Source of the DNA: Roseiterribacter gracilis
GTDB taxonomy: Bacteria; Pseudomonadota; Alphaproteobacteria; BOG-932; Roseiterribacteraceae
NCBI GenBank assembly: GCA_018332375.1
Contig: BOPV01000001.1
Location: 2,542,001-2,606,000, forward strand
Direction of reading: 5' to 3'
DNA: 64,000 nt
Shown: one piece after another, positions 1 through 9,578 of the stretch
How the letters are laid out: the number at the start of each line of letters is the position of its first letter
Position numbering within the stretch: position 1 is the first letter of the stretch
The notes under the pieces: generated by a model
Database searches by the model: none
The model's input: only the letters and a program-made list of their open reading frames with translations
Told to the model about the DNA's origin: nothing
Made by a program: the position numbers and the translations under genes

Positions 1-393
1 GTGCTGCGCTTTGGCGATAAGACCCTGTTCAACGCAACCGGCGCCGACGCGACCGTCGCGCGCCTCTACGGCGCCGCCTTTGCGCGTGCACCCGACGCGG
101 CCGGGTTGAACGTGCAGCTCGACGCGTTGCATGCGGGACTGACCCCGCTGCAGCTTGCTGCAAATTTCATCGGTTCGGCTGAATTCGTGGCCCGCTACGG
201 CGCAGCACCCAGCGACGTCGCCTATGTCACCGCGCTCTACAACAACGTGCTGGGCCGTATCCCCGACCAGGGCGGGTTCAACGTGCAGGTCGATGCGCTG
301 GCACATGGCACGACGCGCGCGCAGCTGCTGCTGAATTTCGGCGAGTCACCGGAAAACCAGGTCAAAGTCAGCGCCGACTGGCTGCTCGCCTGA
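1..393 (+). CDS. DUF4214 domain protein, C-terminal part (gene cut by window edge)
   Basis: This is the end of an open frame that runs in from before base 1; the GTG at base 1 is probably internal. The visible 130 residues form a DUF4214-type module with repeated YGAAFARAPDAAGL and LYNNVLGRIPDQGGF motifs. They match the C-terminus of the next gene almost residue for residue, with about 20 differences by eye, so the two genes are tandem paralogues. DUF4214 modules are common at the C-termini of secreted RTX-type and S-layer-like proteins; their exact role is not settled. The missing N-terminal part may be another secreted enzyme. Confidence 0.8.
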   Translation: MLRFGDKTLFNATGADATVARLYGAAFARAPDAAGLNVQLDALHAGLTPLQLAANFIGSAEFVARYGAAPSDVAYVTALYNNVLGRIPDQGGFNVQVDALAHGTTRAQLLLNFGESPENQVKVSADWLLA

Positions 394-470
394 AGCTTGC
401 GCCCGCAATTGCGCGCTTCTTTGTAATTCAGCAAGAATGATCCGGGATACTCGGCGCAGCGCACAGCATT

Positions 471-1853
471 GTGGGGCATGTCTTGGCATTCAACTTTCAA
501 GTCACGCTCAGCGATACCAACCAGATCGACGCGACGACGCGCGATCTCGTGCTTGCCGACATCAATGCAGCGCTGCGCTATCTCGGCACGTTCTTCACCG
601 GACGCGGCACGGTCGACGTCGTCGTCACCTGGGTGAGCCAGGACGCCGACACATTGGCCAGCGCCGGGCCGAACGGCTTTTACTCGCTCACCAATAGCGG
701 GCCGGCATCGAACGTCTACACCGCGATCACGACCTACGAGCTGCTGACCGGTCGGGACCCCAACGGCGCCGACAACGACGCCAACGTGCAGATTAACCCG
801 GCCAACCTCAATGAATTCTGGTTCGATCCGACGCCCGACGACCGCACCGACCTGCCGCCGTTCGGCAAAGTCGATTTCCTCAGCACCATCCTGCACGAGC
901 TGGCCCACACGTTCGGCTTTATCAGCTTTCGCAATTTCGATGGCTCGTTCGACGACAACGCCCGCGCGCCGTTCGACCTGTTCACCACCAACGGCGGCGG
1001 CACCTACGACAGCGAAGCGGTGCGTGAAGTCGCCGGCGGTCCGGTCGCACTGGACACGACGCACGGCGAAGGTTCGCGCTGGAATCACCTGACCGATCGC
1101 ACCGACCTTCTCTATTACGCGGCCAATGCAAGCTCGTCGCGCAACTACTCGCTGGTCGATCTTGCGATCCTGCATGATGCGGGGATGGTGTCGAACACGC
1201 CCGGTGCCGGCGCCGACATCTGGTTCGGGTCGAACGGCAGCGACACGATCGATGGCGGTGCAGGCAACGACCAGCTGTTCGCGCTTGAAGGCGACGACCG
1301 GATTACTGGCGGCAGCGGCAACGACGTGATCGACGGTGGAACAGGGTACGACACGGTCATCTTCGCCGCGACGCGTGCGAGCGAAGTGATCACCGGCAAA
1401 GCCAGCACCTCGTTCACGGTCAGCGGCACGGCGGGCACTGACACGGTTCGCCATGTCGAGGTGCTTCAATTCAGCGACAAGACCTTGTTCGCGCTGACCG
1501 GTACCGACGCGACGGTCGCGCGCCTCTACGGCGCCGCCTTCGCGCGCGCGCCCGATGCAGCCGGCCTTGGCGTGCAGCTCGGCGCGCTCCATGGCGGCAC
1601 GACGACGACGCAGCTGGCGAACAATTTCATCGCATCGGCCGAGTTCGCCGCGCGCTATGGCGCGGCACCCAGTGACGTCGCCTATGTCACCGCGCTCTAC
1701 ACCAACGTGCTGGGCCGCATTCCCGACCAGGGCGGGTTCGACGTGCAAGTGAACGCGCTGTCACACGGCACGACGCGCGCGCAGTTGCTGATCAATTTCG
1801 GCGAGTCACCGGAAAACCAAGCCAAGGTAAGCGCCGACTGGCTGCTGACCTAA
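471..1853 (+). CDS. Secreted RTX-type zinc metalloprotease with DUF4214 C-terminus
   Basis: This 460-residue protein has a zincin motif HELAHTFGF at about 142-150, where Glu143 would be the catalytic base. Glycine/aspartate-rich RTX calcium-binding repeats (GSNGSDTIDGGAGNDQ and following) lie at about 253-297, and a DUF4214 module at about 335-460. There is no N-terminal signal peptide, which fits type I secretion through a C-terminal signal, but no ABC exporter lies nearby. The third zinc ligand is not clear: the canonical HExxHxxGxxH histidine is absent. The start is uncertain; GTG 471 or TTG 483 are both possible. A strong hairpin terminator follows. Confidence 0.8.
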   Translation: MGHVLAFNFQVTLSDTNQIDATTRDLVLADINAALRYLGTFFTGRGTVDVVVTWVSQDADTLASAGPNGFYSLTNSGPASNVYTAITTYELLTGRDPNGADNDANVQINPANLNEFWFDPTPDDRTDLPPFGKVDFLSTILHELAHTFGFISFRNFDGSFDDNARAPFDLFTTNGGGTYDSEAVREVAGGPVALDTTHGEGSRWNHLTDRTDLLYYAANASSSRNYSLVDLAILHDAGMVSNTPGAGADIWFGSNGSDTIDGGAGNDQLFALEGDDRITGGSGNDVIDGGTGYDTVIFAATRASEVITGKASTSFTVSGTAGTDTVRHVEVLQFSDKTLFALTGTDATVARLYGAAFARAPDAAGLGVQLGALHGGTTTTQLANNFIASAEFAARYGAAPSDVAYVTALYTNVLGRIPDQGGFDVQVNALSHGTTRAQLLINFGESPENQAKVSADWLLT

Positions 1854-1860
1854 GCAACAA

Positions 1861-1890
1861 AAAGGGCGCTCCCGCGGGAGCGCCCTTATT
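1861..1890. terminator. Bidirectional intrinsic terminator
   Basis: A perfect 10-bp inverted repeat, gggcgctccc / gggagcgccc (1864-1873 and 1876-1885), is flanked by A-rich sequence on the left and T-rich sequence on the right. It sits between the convergent metalloprotease gene and petC and can terminate both. Confidence 0.85.
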
Positions 1891-1909
1891 CGTACCGGCT
1901 CGACGACGC

Positions 1910-2668
1910 TCAGTGCGCGTCGGCCCAGACCTTGCGCTTCACCAGGTACATCAGCGCGGTGAACACGCCGAGGAAGATCATCACCTTGGCGCCCATGCGC
2001 TTGCGTTCTTCCAGCTTGGGCTCTGCCGCCCAGGTGAGGAACGCGGCAACGTCTTTCGCCATCTGCGGCACCGAGGTCGCGGTGCCGTCCGCGTACGACA
2101 CGATGCCGTCCTGCAACGGCGGCGGCATCGAGATCAGGTGACCCGGGAAATACTGGTTGTAGTACTGGCCGTCCGGAACTTTGAGATCCTTCGGCGCCGC
2201 CACATACCCGGTCATCAGCGCGTAGATGTAATCTTCGCCGCCGTGACGCGCTTTCACCATCAACGACAAGTCCTTGGGCAGCGCACCGTTATTGGCGGCG
2301 CGTGCAGCCTTCTCGTTCGGGAAGGGTGACTTGAAGCGATCGCTCGGCAGACCCGGGCGTTCGTACATCTCGCCTTGATCGTTCGGACCGTCCGAGACCT
2401 GCACCGAACCCGCGATCGCTTTGATCTCGGCTTCGCCATATCCCAGCGCAGCCAGATTGCGATACGACAGCAGGCTCATCGCGTGGCAGGTGGCGCAGAC
2501 TTTCGAATAGACCTGGAAGCCGCGTTGCAGCTGGGCCCGATCGAAGGTGCCGAACGCACCGTCGTGGTGCCATTCCTGTTTCGGAATATGGATCTCGTCT
2601 TCGGCCGCAGCCGGCAGCACGAAGCCGACAGCGAGAGCGGCAGCGAGCGCAAGAGTACGCAGCAACAT
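1910..2668 (-). CDS. petC: Cytochrome c1 of the cytochrome bc1 complex
   Basis: This 252-residue haem-binding subunit passes electrons from the Rieske protein to soluble or membrane cytochrome c. It has an N-terminal signal peptide (about 1-22, ending PAAAE) and a CATCH haem c attachment motif (Cys58, Cys61, His62). The candidate axial methionine is in the HLISMPPPL segment, and a C-terminal membrane anchor (about 230-248) is followed by a basic tail. The ATG overlaps the petB stop codon by one base (TGATG), so this start is preferred over the much longer open frame, which only shadows petB. It is the last gene of petABC. Confidence 0.96.
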   Translation of the reverse strand: MLLRTLALAAALAVGFVLPAAAEDEIHIPKQEWHHDGAFGTFDRAQLQRGFQVYSKVCATCHAMSLLSYRNLAALGYGEAEIKAIAGSVQVSDGPNDQGEMYERPGLPSDRFKSPFPNEKAARAANNGALPKDLSLMVKARHGGEDYIYALMTGYVAAPKDLKVPDGQYYNQYFPGHLISMPPPLQDGIVSYADGTATSVPQMAKDVAAFLTWAAEPKLEERKRMGAKVMIFLGVFTALMYLVKRKVWADAH

Positions 2669-3897
2669 CACGCCTTCTCCCCGAGCACGGCTTGCGCGAT
2701 CGAAGGCGGCTGCGGCAACGGCCGCTCCAGCTTGCCCGTCAATGGCGTGATCACCAGGAAATGCAGGAAGTAATACGCGGTGGCGAGCTGGCCGAGTGTG
2801 ATCCAGAAGCCTTCCGGCGGGTTGGCGCCGCAATAGCCGAGGATGATCACGTCGACGACCAGGATCCAAAACCACCAGCGCATGATCGGGCGGAAGCGCA
2901 GCGAACGCACTTTCGACGTATCGAGCCAGGGCAGGAAGAACAGGATCACGATCGAGCCGCCCATCGCGAGGACGCCCATCAACTTGTCCGGGATCGAACG
3001 CAAGATCGCGTAGAACGGCAGGAAGTACCATTCCGGCACGATGTGCGGCGGCGTCACCAGCGGATCGCCTTTGATGTAGTTGTCGGCGTGACCCATGAAG
3101 TTCGGCGCGTAGAAGACGAACAGCGCATAGATCAGCAGGAACACGACGACGCCGAAGCCATCCTTCATCGTGTAGTACGGATGGAAGGGCAGCGTGTCCT
3201 TCTCGCTCTTCGGTTCGATCCCCAGCGGGTTGTTCGAGCCCGAAATATGCAGCGCCCAGACGTGCAGGAACACGACGGCGAACAGCACGAACGGCAGCAG
3301 GTAATGCAGCGCGAAGAAGCGGTTCAGGGTCGGATTGTCGACCGAGAAGCCGCCCCACAGCAGCGACACGATGTATTTGCCGACGATGGGCAGGGCCGAG
3401 AAGAGGTTGGTGATAACCGTCGCGCCCCAGAACGACATCTGGCCCCAAGGCAGCGTGTAGCCCATGAACGCAGTCGCCATCATCAGCAGGAAGATGACGA
3501 CGCCGAACATCCACAGCAGCTCACGCGGCTTCTTGTACGAGCCGTAATAGAGACCGCGGAACATGTGAATGTAGACCGCGATGAAGAACATCGACGCGCC
3601 GTTGGCGTGCATATAGCGCAACAGCCAGCCGTAATTGACGTCGCGCATGATGCGTTCGACCGAGTCGAACGCCAGCGACGTGTGCGGCGTGTACGACATG
3701 GCCAGGAAGACGCCGGTCAGGATCATGGTGATCAACATCACCATCGCGATCGCGCCGAAGCTCCACAGGTAGTTGAAGTTACGCGGCGTCGGGAAGACGC
3801 CGTATTCCTTCTGCATCATCGAGAAAACGGGAAGCCGTTCGTCGACCCAGCGAATGACCGGGTTCTTGAAGGCAACGAGATCGTGGGCGCCGCTCAT
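2668..3897 (-). CDS. petB: Cytochrome b of the cytochrome bc1 complex
   Basis: This 409-residue integral membrane quinol oxidase core carries both b haems. The four haem-ligand histidines appear as two pairs (His97/His111 and His198/His212) in successive helices, and the Qo-site PEWY motif is at 288-291. The length and eight-helix pattern fit alphaproteobacterial cytochrome b. It is preceded by petA with an 11-bp gap and coupled to petC by a 1-bp overlap. Together these genes make the proton-pumping complex III of the inner membrane. Confidence 0.97.
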   Translation of the reverse strand: MSGAHDLVAFKNPVIRWVDERLPVFSMMQKEYGVFPTPRNFNYLWSFGAIAMVMLITMILTGVFLAMSYTPHTSLAFDSVERIMRDVNYGWLLRYMHANGASMFFIAVYIHMFRGLYYGSYKKPRELLWMFGVVIFLLMMATAFMGYTLPWGQMSFWGATVITNLFSALPIVGKYIVSLLWGGFSVDNPTLNRFFALHYLLPFVLFAVVFLHVWALHISGSNNPLGIEPKSEKDTLPFHPYYTMKDGFGVVVFLLIYALFVFYAPNFMGHADNYIKGDPLVTPPHIVPEWYFLPFYAILRSIPDKLMGVLAMGGSIVILFFLPWLDTSKVRSLRFRPIMRWWFWILVVDVIILGYCGANPPEGFWITLGQLATAYYFLHFLVITPLTGKLERPLPQPPSIAQAVLGEKA

Positions 3898-3908
3898 GCG
3901 ATCTCTCC

Positions 3909-4466
3909 TCAGCCGACCGAAACTTTGGTGTCGGACACGAACTTATAGGTCGGCACTTCGAGATTCTTCGGCGCCGGTCCCTTTCGGATGCGGGCAGCCG
4001 TGTCGTAGTGCGAGCCGTGGCAGGGGCAGAAATAGCCGCCGAAATCGCCACGCGGCTCGGTCGTCTTCTGGCCCAGCGGAATGCAGCCGAGATGGGTGCA
4101 GACGCCGACCACGATTAGCCACTCGGGCTTCTGGACGCGCTTATTGTCGGCTTCGGGATCGCGCAGCTCGGCGACGTTCACCTTGGCTGCTTCTTCGATC
4201 TCAGCCGGGGTCCGGCGGCGAACGAAGACGGGCTTGCCACGCCAGGTCACCGTAATCGCCTGGCCGACCGCGATCGGTGCCAGATCGACGTCGGTCGATG
4301 ACAACGCCAGCGTATCCGCGGCGGGGTTCATCGAATCGACGAGCGCCCATCCCAAACCCGCTGCACCGACCGCGCCGACCGCGCTAGCGGCCAAATACAG
4401 AAAGTCGCGGCGCGTTTGCCCCGCTTCTGGCGAGTGGTCGACCGTCGTTGAGGCCGTTTTTTCCAT
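3909..4466 (-). CDS. petA: Rieske 2Fe-2S protein of the cytochrome bc1 complex
   Basis: This 185-residue protein accepts the first electron from quinol. A Tat-type N-terminus (RRDFLY, 19-24) leads into a single membrane helix that stays as an anchor. The cluster-binding boxes are CTHLGC (123-128) and CPCHGSHYD (147-155), providing two Cys and two His ligands and the stabilising disulfide pair. It is the first gene of petABC. A purine-rich GGAGAGGA ribosome-binding site lies upstream of the ATG. Confidence 0.97.
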   Translation of the reverse strand: MEKTASTTVDHSPEAGQTRRDFLYLAASAVGAVGAAGLGWALVDSMNPAADTLALSSTDVDLAPIAVGQAITVTWRGKPVFVRRRTPAEIEEAAKVNVAELRDPEADNKRVQKPEWLIVVGVCTHLGCIPLGQKTTEPRGDFGGYFCPCHGSHYDTAARIRKGPAPKNLEVPTYKFVSDTKVSVG

Positions 4467-4698
4467 GCTGCCGAGACCGTCCTCTCCCGCCTGGTACGGA
4501 GCCCGTACATCAGCGTTCGGATTCTACTGAGAGGCAGGGCAAGGACCGGGCCCGCGAATGGGCTTTTCTGCCCCGCCGAGGGGCCGATATACAGGCCGGC
4601 CATGCGCTTGCAAAGCTTGGCTCCTTCGAGGTGCTAGCGGCGGGTGCCGGACATAGTGTCGCGAAACCTGATCCGGCCCGGAAAGCGACCCCCTCGAC

Positions 4699-5151
4699 GT
4701 GCGCCTCGCCCTCTACCAACCCGACATTCCGCAGAACGCCGGCGCCTTGATGCGCCTCGCCGCCTGCTTCGGCGTCGAGCTCGATTTGATCGAGCCGTGC
4801 GGCTTCGTGATCGACGATCGGCGCATGGGCCGCAGCGCGATGGACTACCGCCAGCACCTGACCTTGCACCGACATGTCTCCTGGGACGCGTTTCTGGCGG
4901 CCCGCAAGGAGGCGGGCCGGCTGGTGCTGCTGACCACCCGCGCGACGACGCGGCATGTCGACTTCGCCTTCGCGCCCAGCGACACGTTGCTGCTGGGACG
5001 CGAAAGCGCCGGCGTCCCCGACGAGGTGCACGCCCAGGTCGACGCGTCGGTCGTGATCCGGCTGCGCCCCGACGTGCGCTCGCTGAACGTCGCGCAAGCC
5101 GGCGCCATCGTACTCGCCGAAGCGCTGCGCCAGACCGGAGGATTGCCTTGA
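4699..5151 (+). CDS. trmL: tRNA (cytidine/uridine-34-2'-O)-methyltransferase TrmL
   Basis: This is a small single-domain SPOUT methyltransferase of 150 residues. It methylates the 2'-OH of the wobble nucleotide of certain leucine tRNAs using S-adenosylmethionine. Family motifs are the N-terminal [10 protein letters not shown], the [11 protein letters not shown] loop and the C-terminal [22 protein letters not shown], which forms the trefoil-knot SAM site. It starts with GTG. Its stop overlaps the TTG start of hemF by 4 bp. A promoter must lie in the 232-bp gap shared with petA. Confidence 0.93.
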   Translation: MRLALYQPDIPQNAGALMRLAACFGVELDLIEPCGFVIDDRRMGRSAMDYRQHLTLHRHVSWDAFLAARKEAGRLVLLTTRATTRHVDFAFAPSDTLLLGRESAGVPDEVHAQVDASVVIRLRPDVRSLNVAQAGAIVLAEALRQTGGLP

Positions 5152-6014
5152 GCGAAGCGACGAAGTTCAGCGACGAACAGAAGACACAGGCGAAAGCCTG
5201 GTTCGAAACGCTGCGCGATCAGCTGTGCGCCACGTTCGAAGCGATCGAGGATGAATTCGACACCGGCACGCCAGCCGGCCGCTTCGAACGCACGTCGTGG
5301 AACCGCCCCGACGTCAGCGGCACCGATGGCGGCGGTGGCGTCATGTCGGTGATGCGCGGTCGCGTGTTCGAAAAAGTCGGCGTCAATGTCTCGACCGTGT
5401 CGGGCACCTTCTCGCCCGAATTTCGCGCCCAGATTCCGGGCGCGGGCGAGACCGGACAATTCTGGGCCAGCGGCATCTCGCTGGTCGCGCATATGCAGAA
5501 CCCGCACGTGCCGGCTGCGCATATGAACACGCGCATGATCGTCACCAGCGAAGGTTGGTTCGGCGGTGGCGGCGACTTGACGCCGATGTTTCCTGACGAA
5601 GACGCAGCGCGCGATTTCCACGCTGCGTTCGAAGCCGCGTGCAACAAGCACGACGCGACCTACTACCCACGCTTCAAACAATGGTGCGACGAGTATTTCT
5701 TTCTGCCGCATCGCGACGAACCCCGCGGTGCCGGCGGGATTTTTTACGACCGCGTGAATACCGGTGCGTGGGAGCAGGATTTCGCTTTTACGCAGGATGT
5801 CGGGCGCGCATTCCTGGCCGTTTATCCGCAGATCGTGCGCGAGCGCATGGCGCGGCCGTGGACGGATGAAGATCGACTACATCAGCTCATTCGCCGTGGC
5901 CGCTATGTGGAGTTCAACTTACTCTACGATCGTGGAACGACGTTTGGATTGAAGACGGGTGGCAACGTTGAAGCTATTTTGATGTCGCTGCCGCCCGCTG
6001 TCGCCTGGCCATGA
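5148..6014 (+). CDS. hemF: Oxygen-dependent coproporphyrinogen III oxidase
   Basis: This 288-residue enzyme converts coproporphyrinogen III to protoporphyrinogen IX with O2 in haem synthesis. Signature stretches include [18 protein letters not shown], the [18 protein letters not shown] region and RGAGGIFYD. The start is TTG inside a TTGA overlap with the trmL stop; the longer upstream frame only shadows trmL. The gene lies beside the bc1 operon, and its product supplies haem for the cytochromes. It indicates aerobic growth. Confidence 0.94.
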   Translation: MSEATKFSDEQKTQAKAWFETLRDQLCATFEAIEDEFDTGTPAGRFERTSWNRPDVSGTDGGGGVMSVMRGRVFEKVGVNVSTVSGTFSPEFRAQIPGAGETGQFWASGISLVAHMQNPHVPAAHMNTRMIVTSEGWFGGGGDLTPMFPDEDAARDFHAAFEAACNKHDATYYPRFKQWCDEYFFLPHRDEPRGAGGIFYDRVNTGAWEQDFAFTQDVGRAFLAVYPQIVRERMARPWTDEDRLHQLIRRGRYVEFNLLYDRGTTFGLKTGGNVEAILMSLPPAVAWP

Positions 6015-6064
6015 TGCCGGTGTGATCGTTTTTCGCGCGCAGGACACGACGCGCGAGGAGATGG

Positions 6065-7567
6065 ATGGACACCGCAGTGCAGACAATGAAATCGGTTCCG
6101 ACCGGATCGGACGGTTTGGATTCGATCCTCGCCGGTGGCTACGCACCCAATCGCGTGCATCTGATCGAAGGCTCACCTGGCACCGGCAAGACGACCCTGG
6201 CTTTGCAGTTTCTGTTGGCGGGCGTCCGCAACGGCGAACGCGGCCTCTACATCACCCTGTCGGAAACGCGCGACGAGCTGCTGCAAGTCGCCGGCACGCA
6301 TGGTTGGACGCTCGACGGGATCGAGATCTTCGAACTGATCCCGCCCGAGCTGAGCCTCGATCCGAACCAAGCGCAAAGCGTGCTCTACGCATCCGACCTC
6401 GAACTTGGCGAAACCGTGCGCATGGTGCTCGACGAAGTCGCGCGCACGCGACCGACCCGCATCGTGTTCGACAGCCTGTCGGAAATTCGCCTGCTGGCAC
6501 AGGGCGCGATGCGCTATCGCCGGCAGGTGCTGGCGCTGAAGCATTTCTTCGCGCAGCACGGCGCCACGGTGCTGTTTCTCGACGATCTGACCAGCAGCGA
6601 GAACGACGTCGATCTGCACAGTCTGGTGCATGGTGTCATCCGTCTCGAACAGCTGGCCATCGACTACGGCGCCGAGCGCCGCCGCATCCGCGTCTTCAAG
6701 ATGCGCGCGCGCCGCTTCCGTGGCGGCTATCACGACTATGTCATCCGTCGCGGCGGACTGGATATTTTTCCGCGCCTGATCGCGGCCGAACATCATCGCG
6801 ACTATTCCGACGGAACCATCGAAAGCGGCGTCGGCGAGCTGGACGCGATTTTGGGCGGCGGTCTCGACCGCGGCACGTCGACGTTGATCCTCGGCCCGTC
6901 GGGTGCGGGCAAGTCGACGGTCGCGCTACAATATCTCTACGCCGCAATGGAGCGCGGCGAGAAAACACTAATCGTCGCGTTCGACGAAACCCAACGCATC
7001 TTCCTGCGGCGTACCAAGGGTCTCGGTTTCGACACCGACAAGTTCCATCGCAACGGCATGCTGCGCATCGCGCAGGTCGATCCAGCCGAACTGTCGCCGG
7101 GCGAGCTTAGCGGCATGGTGCGCGATGCGGTCGACAAGGACGGCGTCCGCGCCGTGCTGCTCGACTCATTGAGCGGCTATCAGCATGCGATGCTGAATGA
7201 GCAACATCTGCTGCTGCAGATGCACGAGCTGCTGACGTACTTAAACCAGCAGGGTGTGGTCACGATCATGGTGCTGGCACAGCACGGCTTGGTCGGACCG
7301 ATGCAGACCTCGGTCGATCTGACCTATGTCAGCGATACGGTGTTGTTGCTGCGTTATTTCGAGGCTGGCGGACGGATCCGCCGTGCGCTGTCGGTGTTGA
7401 AGAAACGGACCGGCGCGCACGAAGCCACGATTCGTGAGCTGAACATCAGCAGCCAGGGCATTCGTGTCGGCGCGCCGCTCGACGAATTCCAGGGCGTCTT
7501 GACCGGCGTTCCTGAGTTTCTCGGCGAAAACGCCCAGCTGCTGAAAACCGGATTCGATGACAGATAG
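6065..7567 (+). CDS. KaiC-like two-domain ATPase
   Basis: This 500-residue protein has two RecA-fold KaiC domains. Walker A motifs are GSPGTGKT (36-43) and GPSGAGKS (277-284). By eye the C-terminal part aligns with cyanobacterial KaiC (SDTVLLLRYFE, RALSVLKKRTG, then IRELNISSQGI). The pair aligned with the KaiC autophosphorylation sites Ser431-Thr432 is Thr420-Tyr421 here. No kaiA or kaiB is nearby, so a clock function should not be assumed; many bacterial homologues act in stress or light signalling. It has a GAGGAG ribosome-binding site and overlaps the following histidine kinase by 11 bp, which suggests a shared pathway. Confidence 0.88.
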   Translation: MDTAVQTMKSVPTGSDGLDSILAGGYAPNRVHLIEGSPGTGKTTLALQFLLAGVRNGERGLYITLSETRDELLQVAGTHGWTLDGIEIFELIPPELSLDPNQAQSVLYASDLELGETVRMVLDEVARTRPTRIVFDSLSEIRLLAQGAMRYRRQVLALKHFFAQHGATVLFLDDLTSSENDVDLHSLVHGVIRLEQLAIDYGAERRRIRVFKMRARRFRGGYHDYVIRRGGLDIFPRLIAAEHHRDYSDGTIESGVGELDAILGGGLDRGTSTLILGPSGAGKSTVALQYLYAAMERGEKTLIVAFDETQRIFLRRTKGLGFDTDKFHRNGMLRIAQVDPAELSPGELSGMVRDAVDKDGVRAVLLDSLSGYQHAMLNEQHLLLQMHELLTYLNQQGVVTIMVLAQHGLVGPMQTSVDLTYVSDTVLLLRYFEAGGRIRRALSVLKKRTGAHEATIRELNISSQGIRVGAPLDEFQGVLTGVPEFLGENAQLLKTGFDDR

Positions 7568-9248
7568 CAACACAGATCCCGGGCGCGTCCTGATCCTGGC
7601 GCCGGTCGGACGCGACGCGCCGGTGCTGGCCGGCATGCTCCAAGGCGCCGGCATCGAAGCCGACGTAACCAGCGACATCGATGCGCTGGTGGCGCAGCTC
7701 GATTCGGGTGCCGGCGCCGCCATCATTGCGATCGAGGCGTTGCGGCGCGGTGATCCGCGCCCGCTCAGCCGTTGGATCGCACAACAGCCGGCCTGGTCGG
7801 ATTTTCCCTTCGTGCTGTTGACCCATCGCGGCGCCGCCAACACGCCGGACCTGACCGGCAACTACGCGGCGATGTTGGGCAACGTCACCTTGCTGGAACG
7901 GCCGCTGCACGTGGTCACCTTGCTCAGCGCCGCAAAACAGGCGCTGCGTGCACGCAGCCGGCAACTGCAAGCCGCGGCCCAATTCGCGGCGCGCGAACGG
8001 GCCGAAGCCGAGGCGCGCGAACTGGCGCAGACCTTGGAACAGCGCGTCGCCGAACGAACCCGCGAACTGGCTGACGCCAACGACCGGCTGACGGCTGAAA
8101 TCGCCGAGCGCGAACGGACCGAAGCGGCGCTGGCGCACGCGCAGAAGATGGAAGCGATCGGGCAATTGACCGGCGGCGTCGCGCACGACTTCAACAATCT
8201 GCTGACGGCCGTGATCGGCAATCTCGACCTGCTCGAAGCGCGCCTGCAGGAATCGCCGCTGCGGCGCATGGTCGAACAATCGCTGCGCGCCGCCGAACGC
8301 GGCGCCAAACTGACCAGTCAGCTACTCGCTTTCTCGCGCAAACAGCGTCTGACGCCGATGCCGGTCGATGTCGATCGGCTGCTTGCCAACCATGTCGATC
8401 TGTTGGCGCGCACCTTGGGCCCGTCGGTCCGCATCGAGACCGTGCTTGGCGCCGGCGGCGCGCCCGCGATGGCCGACGCGACGCAGCTCGAACTGGCGAT
8501 CTTGAATCTGGCGATCAACGCGCGCGATGCGATGCCGGGCGGCGGCACGCTGCGGATCGAAACCGCGGCGTTCGACGGCAGCACAGCCGATCTTGCCGAA
8601 GGGCATTGGGTGACGATCGCGATCCGCGATGACGGCGTTGGCATGGAAAAGGAAATCCTGCAGCGCGTCTTCGAACCATTCTTTACGACCAAGGAAACCG
8701 GCAAAGGATCGGGCCTGGGCCTAAGTCAGGTCTATGGCTTCGCCAAACAGTCCGACGGTTCGGTCGCGATCGAAAGCACGCCCGGTGCGGGCACGACGGT
8801 GCGAATCGTACTGCCGCGCGCCGCAACCCAAACCGCCACGGTCACACCGTTGCGCGCCGATATTGTGCCGCAACGGCCGGGTGCGCGCATTTTGGTGGTC
8901 GATGACGACGAAGACGTTCGCGTCACCATCGTCGAACTGCTGCAGCAATTGGGCTATCGCGTCATCGCGGCGGCGGACGGGCTGACCGCGCTCAACCTGC
9001 TGCAGCGCGAACAGGGGATCGAGCTGTTGCTGACCGACGTCGCCATGCCCGAGATCAACGGCGTCGAAACGGCGCGCCGCGCGCGCTTGATGCGGCCGCA
9101 TCTGCGCGTGCTGTTCGTCAGCGGTTATGCCGACCTGGCGCAATTCGGCAGCGACCTCGCCGACCAAGATGTGCTGAAGAAACCGTACCGGCTGAGCGAG
9201 CTGGCGACCCGCATCGACCACGCGCTCAGCGTCGCGAAGCAGGCTTAG
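7557..9248 (+). CDS. Hybrid sensor histidine kinase with C-terminal receiver
   Basis: This 563-residue soluble protein has four parts. Residues 1-125 resemble a receiver fold but no phosphoacceptor Asp is evident (pseudo-receiver). A charged coiled coil follows at about 135-195. The HisKA region has His210 in GGVAHDFNNLLT, followed by an HATPase domain with the GxGLGLSQVYGF G-box (about 300-425). A C-terminal receiver (about 443-560) has Asp494 in LLLTDVAMP. The HDFNN motif is typical of hybrid kinases. There are no membrane helices or PAS domain. The 11-bp overlap with the KaiC-like gene suggests that ATPase controls or feeds this kinase. Confidence 0.9.
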   Translation: MTDSNTDPGRVLILAPVGRDAPVLAGMLQGAGIEADVTSDIDALVAQLDSGAGAAIIAIEALRRGDPRPLSRWIAQQPAWSDFPFVLLTHRGAANTPDLTGNYAAMLGNVTLLERPLHVVTLLSAAKQALRARSRQLQAAAQFAARERAEAEARELAQTLEQRVAERTRELADANDRLTAEIAERERTEAALAHAQKMEAIGQLTGGVAHDFNNLLTAVIGNLDLLEARLQESPLRRMVEQSLRAAERGAKLTSQLLAFSRKQRLTPMPVDVDRLLANHVDLLARTLGPSVRIETVLGAGGAPAMADATQLELAILNLAINARDAMPGGGTLRIETAAFDGSTADLAEGHWVTIAIRDDGVGMEKEILQRVFEPFFTTKETGKGSGLGLSQVYGFAKQSDGSVAIESTPGAGTTVRIVLPRAATQTATVTPLRADIVPQRPGARILVVDDDEDVRVTIVELLQQLGYRVIAAADGLTALNLLQREQGIELLLTDVAMPEINGVETARRARLMRPHLRVLFVSGYADLAQFGSDLADQDVLKKPYRLSELATRIDHALSVAKQA

Positions 9249-9251
9249 GGG

Positions 9252-9578
9252 TCACTGCCCTTTCGGGATGATCGAGCCCCAGACGACGACGCTGTTGCTG
9301 CCTTCTTTCCAGATACGCAGCTTGCGCACGACTTCGTCGCCGCCAAGTTCGATCGCGCGCAGCCCCGCTTCGACCCAGCCGCATTGTTTCGGCATGGTCG
9401 CGCGGCCGAGCTGATTCATCCGCGCCAGACGCAGCGCTTCGCGTAGGTCTTTTTCTTCGATGCAGATGACGAGATTGGGCGGCGTCATCATCGGCACGAC
9501 GACCGGCTTGTCGACTTCGGCCCGGGCCAGACTCGGCATCGCGAGCAGCGCGGCGACAACCAACGCCCGCTTGATCAT
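9252..9578 (-). CDS. Predicted periplasmic protein of unknown function
   Basis: This 108-residue protein has a clear signal peptide (MIKRALVVAALLAMPSLARA, about 1-20). The mature part is short and contains a Cys near MKQCGW-like sequence and an NLVICIEEKDL segment. I do not recognise a family. Its ATG overlaps the stop of the carbonic anhydrase gene (ATGA), so it is probably translated with it. It may be an export-directed accessory protein, but nothing shows what it does. Confidence 0.7.
   Translation of the reverse strand: MIKRALVVAALLAMPSLARAEVDKPVVVPMMTPPNLVICIEEKDLREALRLARMNQLGRATMPKQCGWVEAGLRAIELGGDEVVRKLRIWKEGSNSVVVWGSIIPKGQ

Noticed and set aside
237..1748. Long minus-strand frame of about 500 codons opposite the metalloprotease gene
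   Set aside because: It is antisense to a gene with clear HExxH and RTX motifs; its translation is Arg/Val/Gly-biased and lacks domains.
1910..3514. Single long frame reading as a cytochrome c1 fusion
   Set aside because: The N-terminal half is an out-of-frame reading of petB; petC begins at 2668 with a signal peptide and TGATG coupling.
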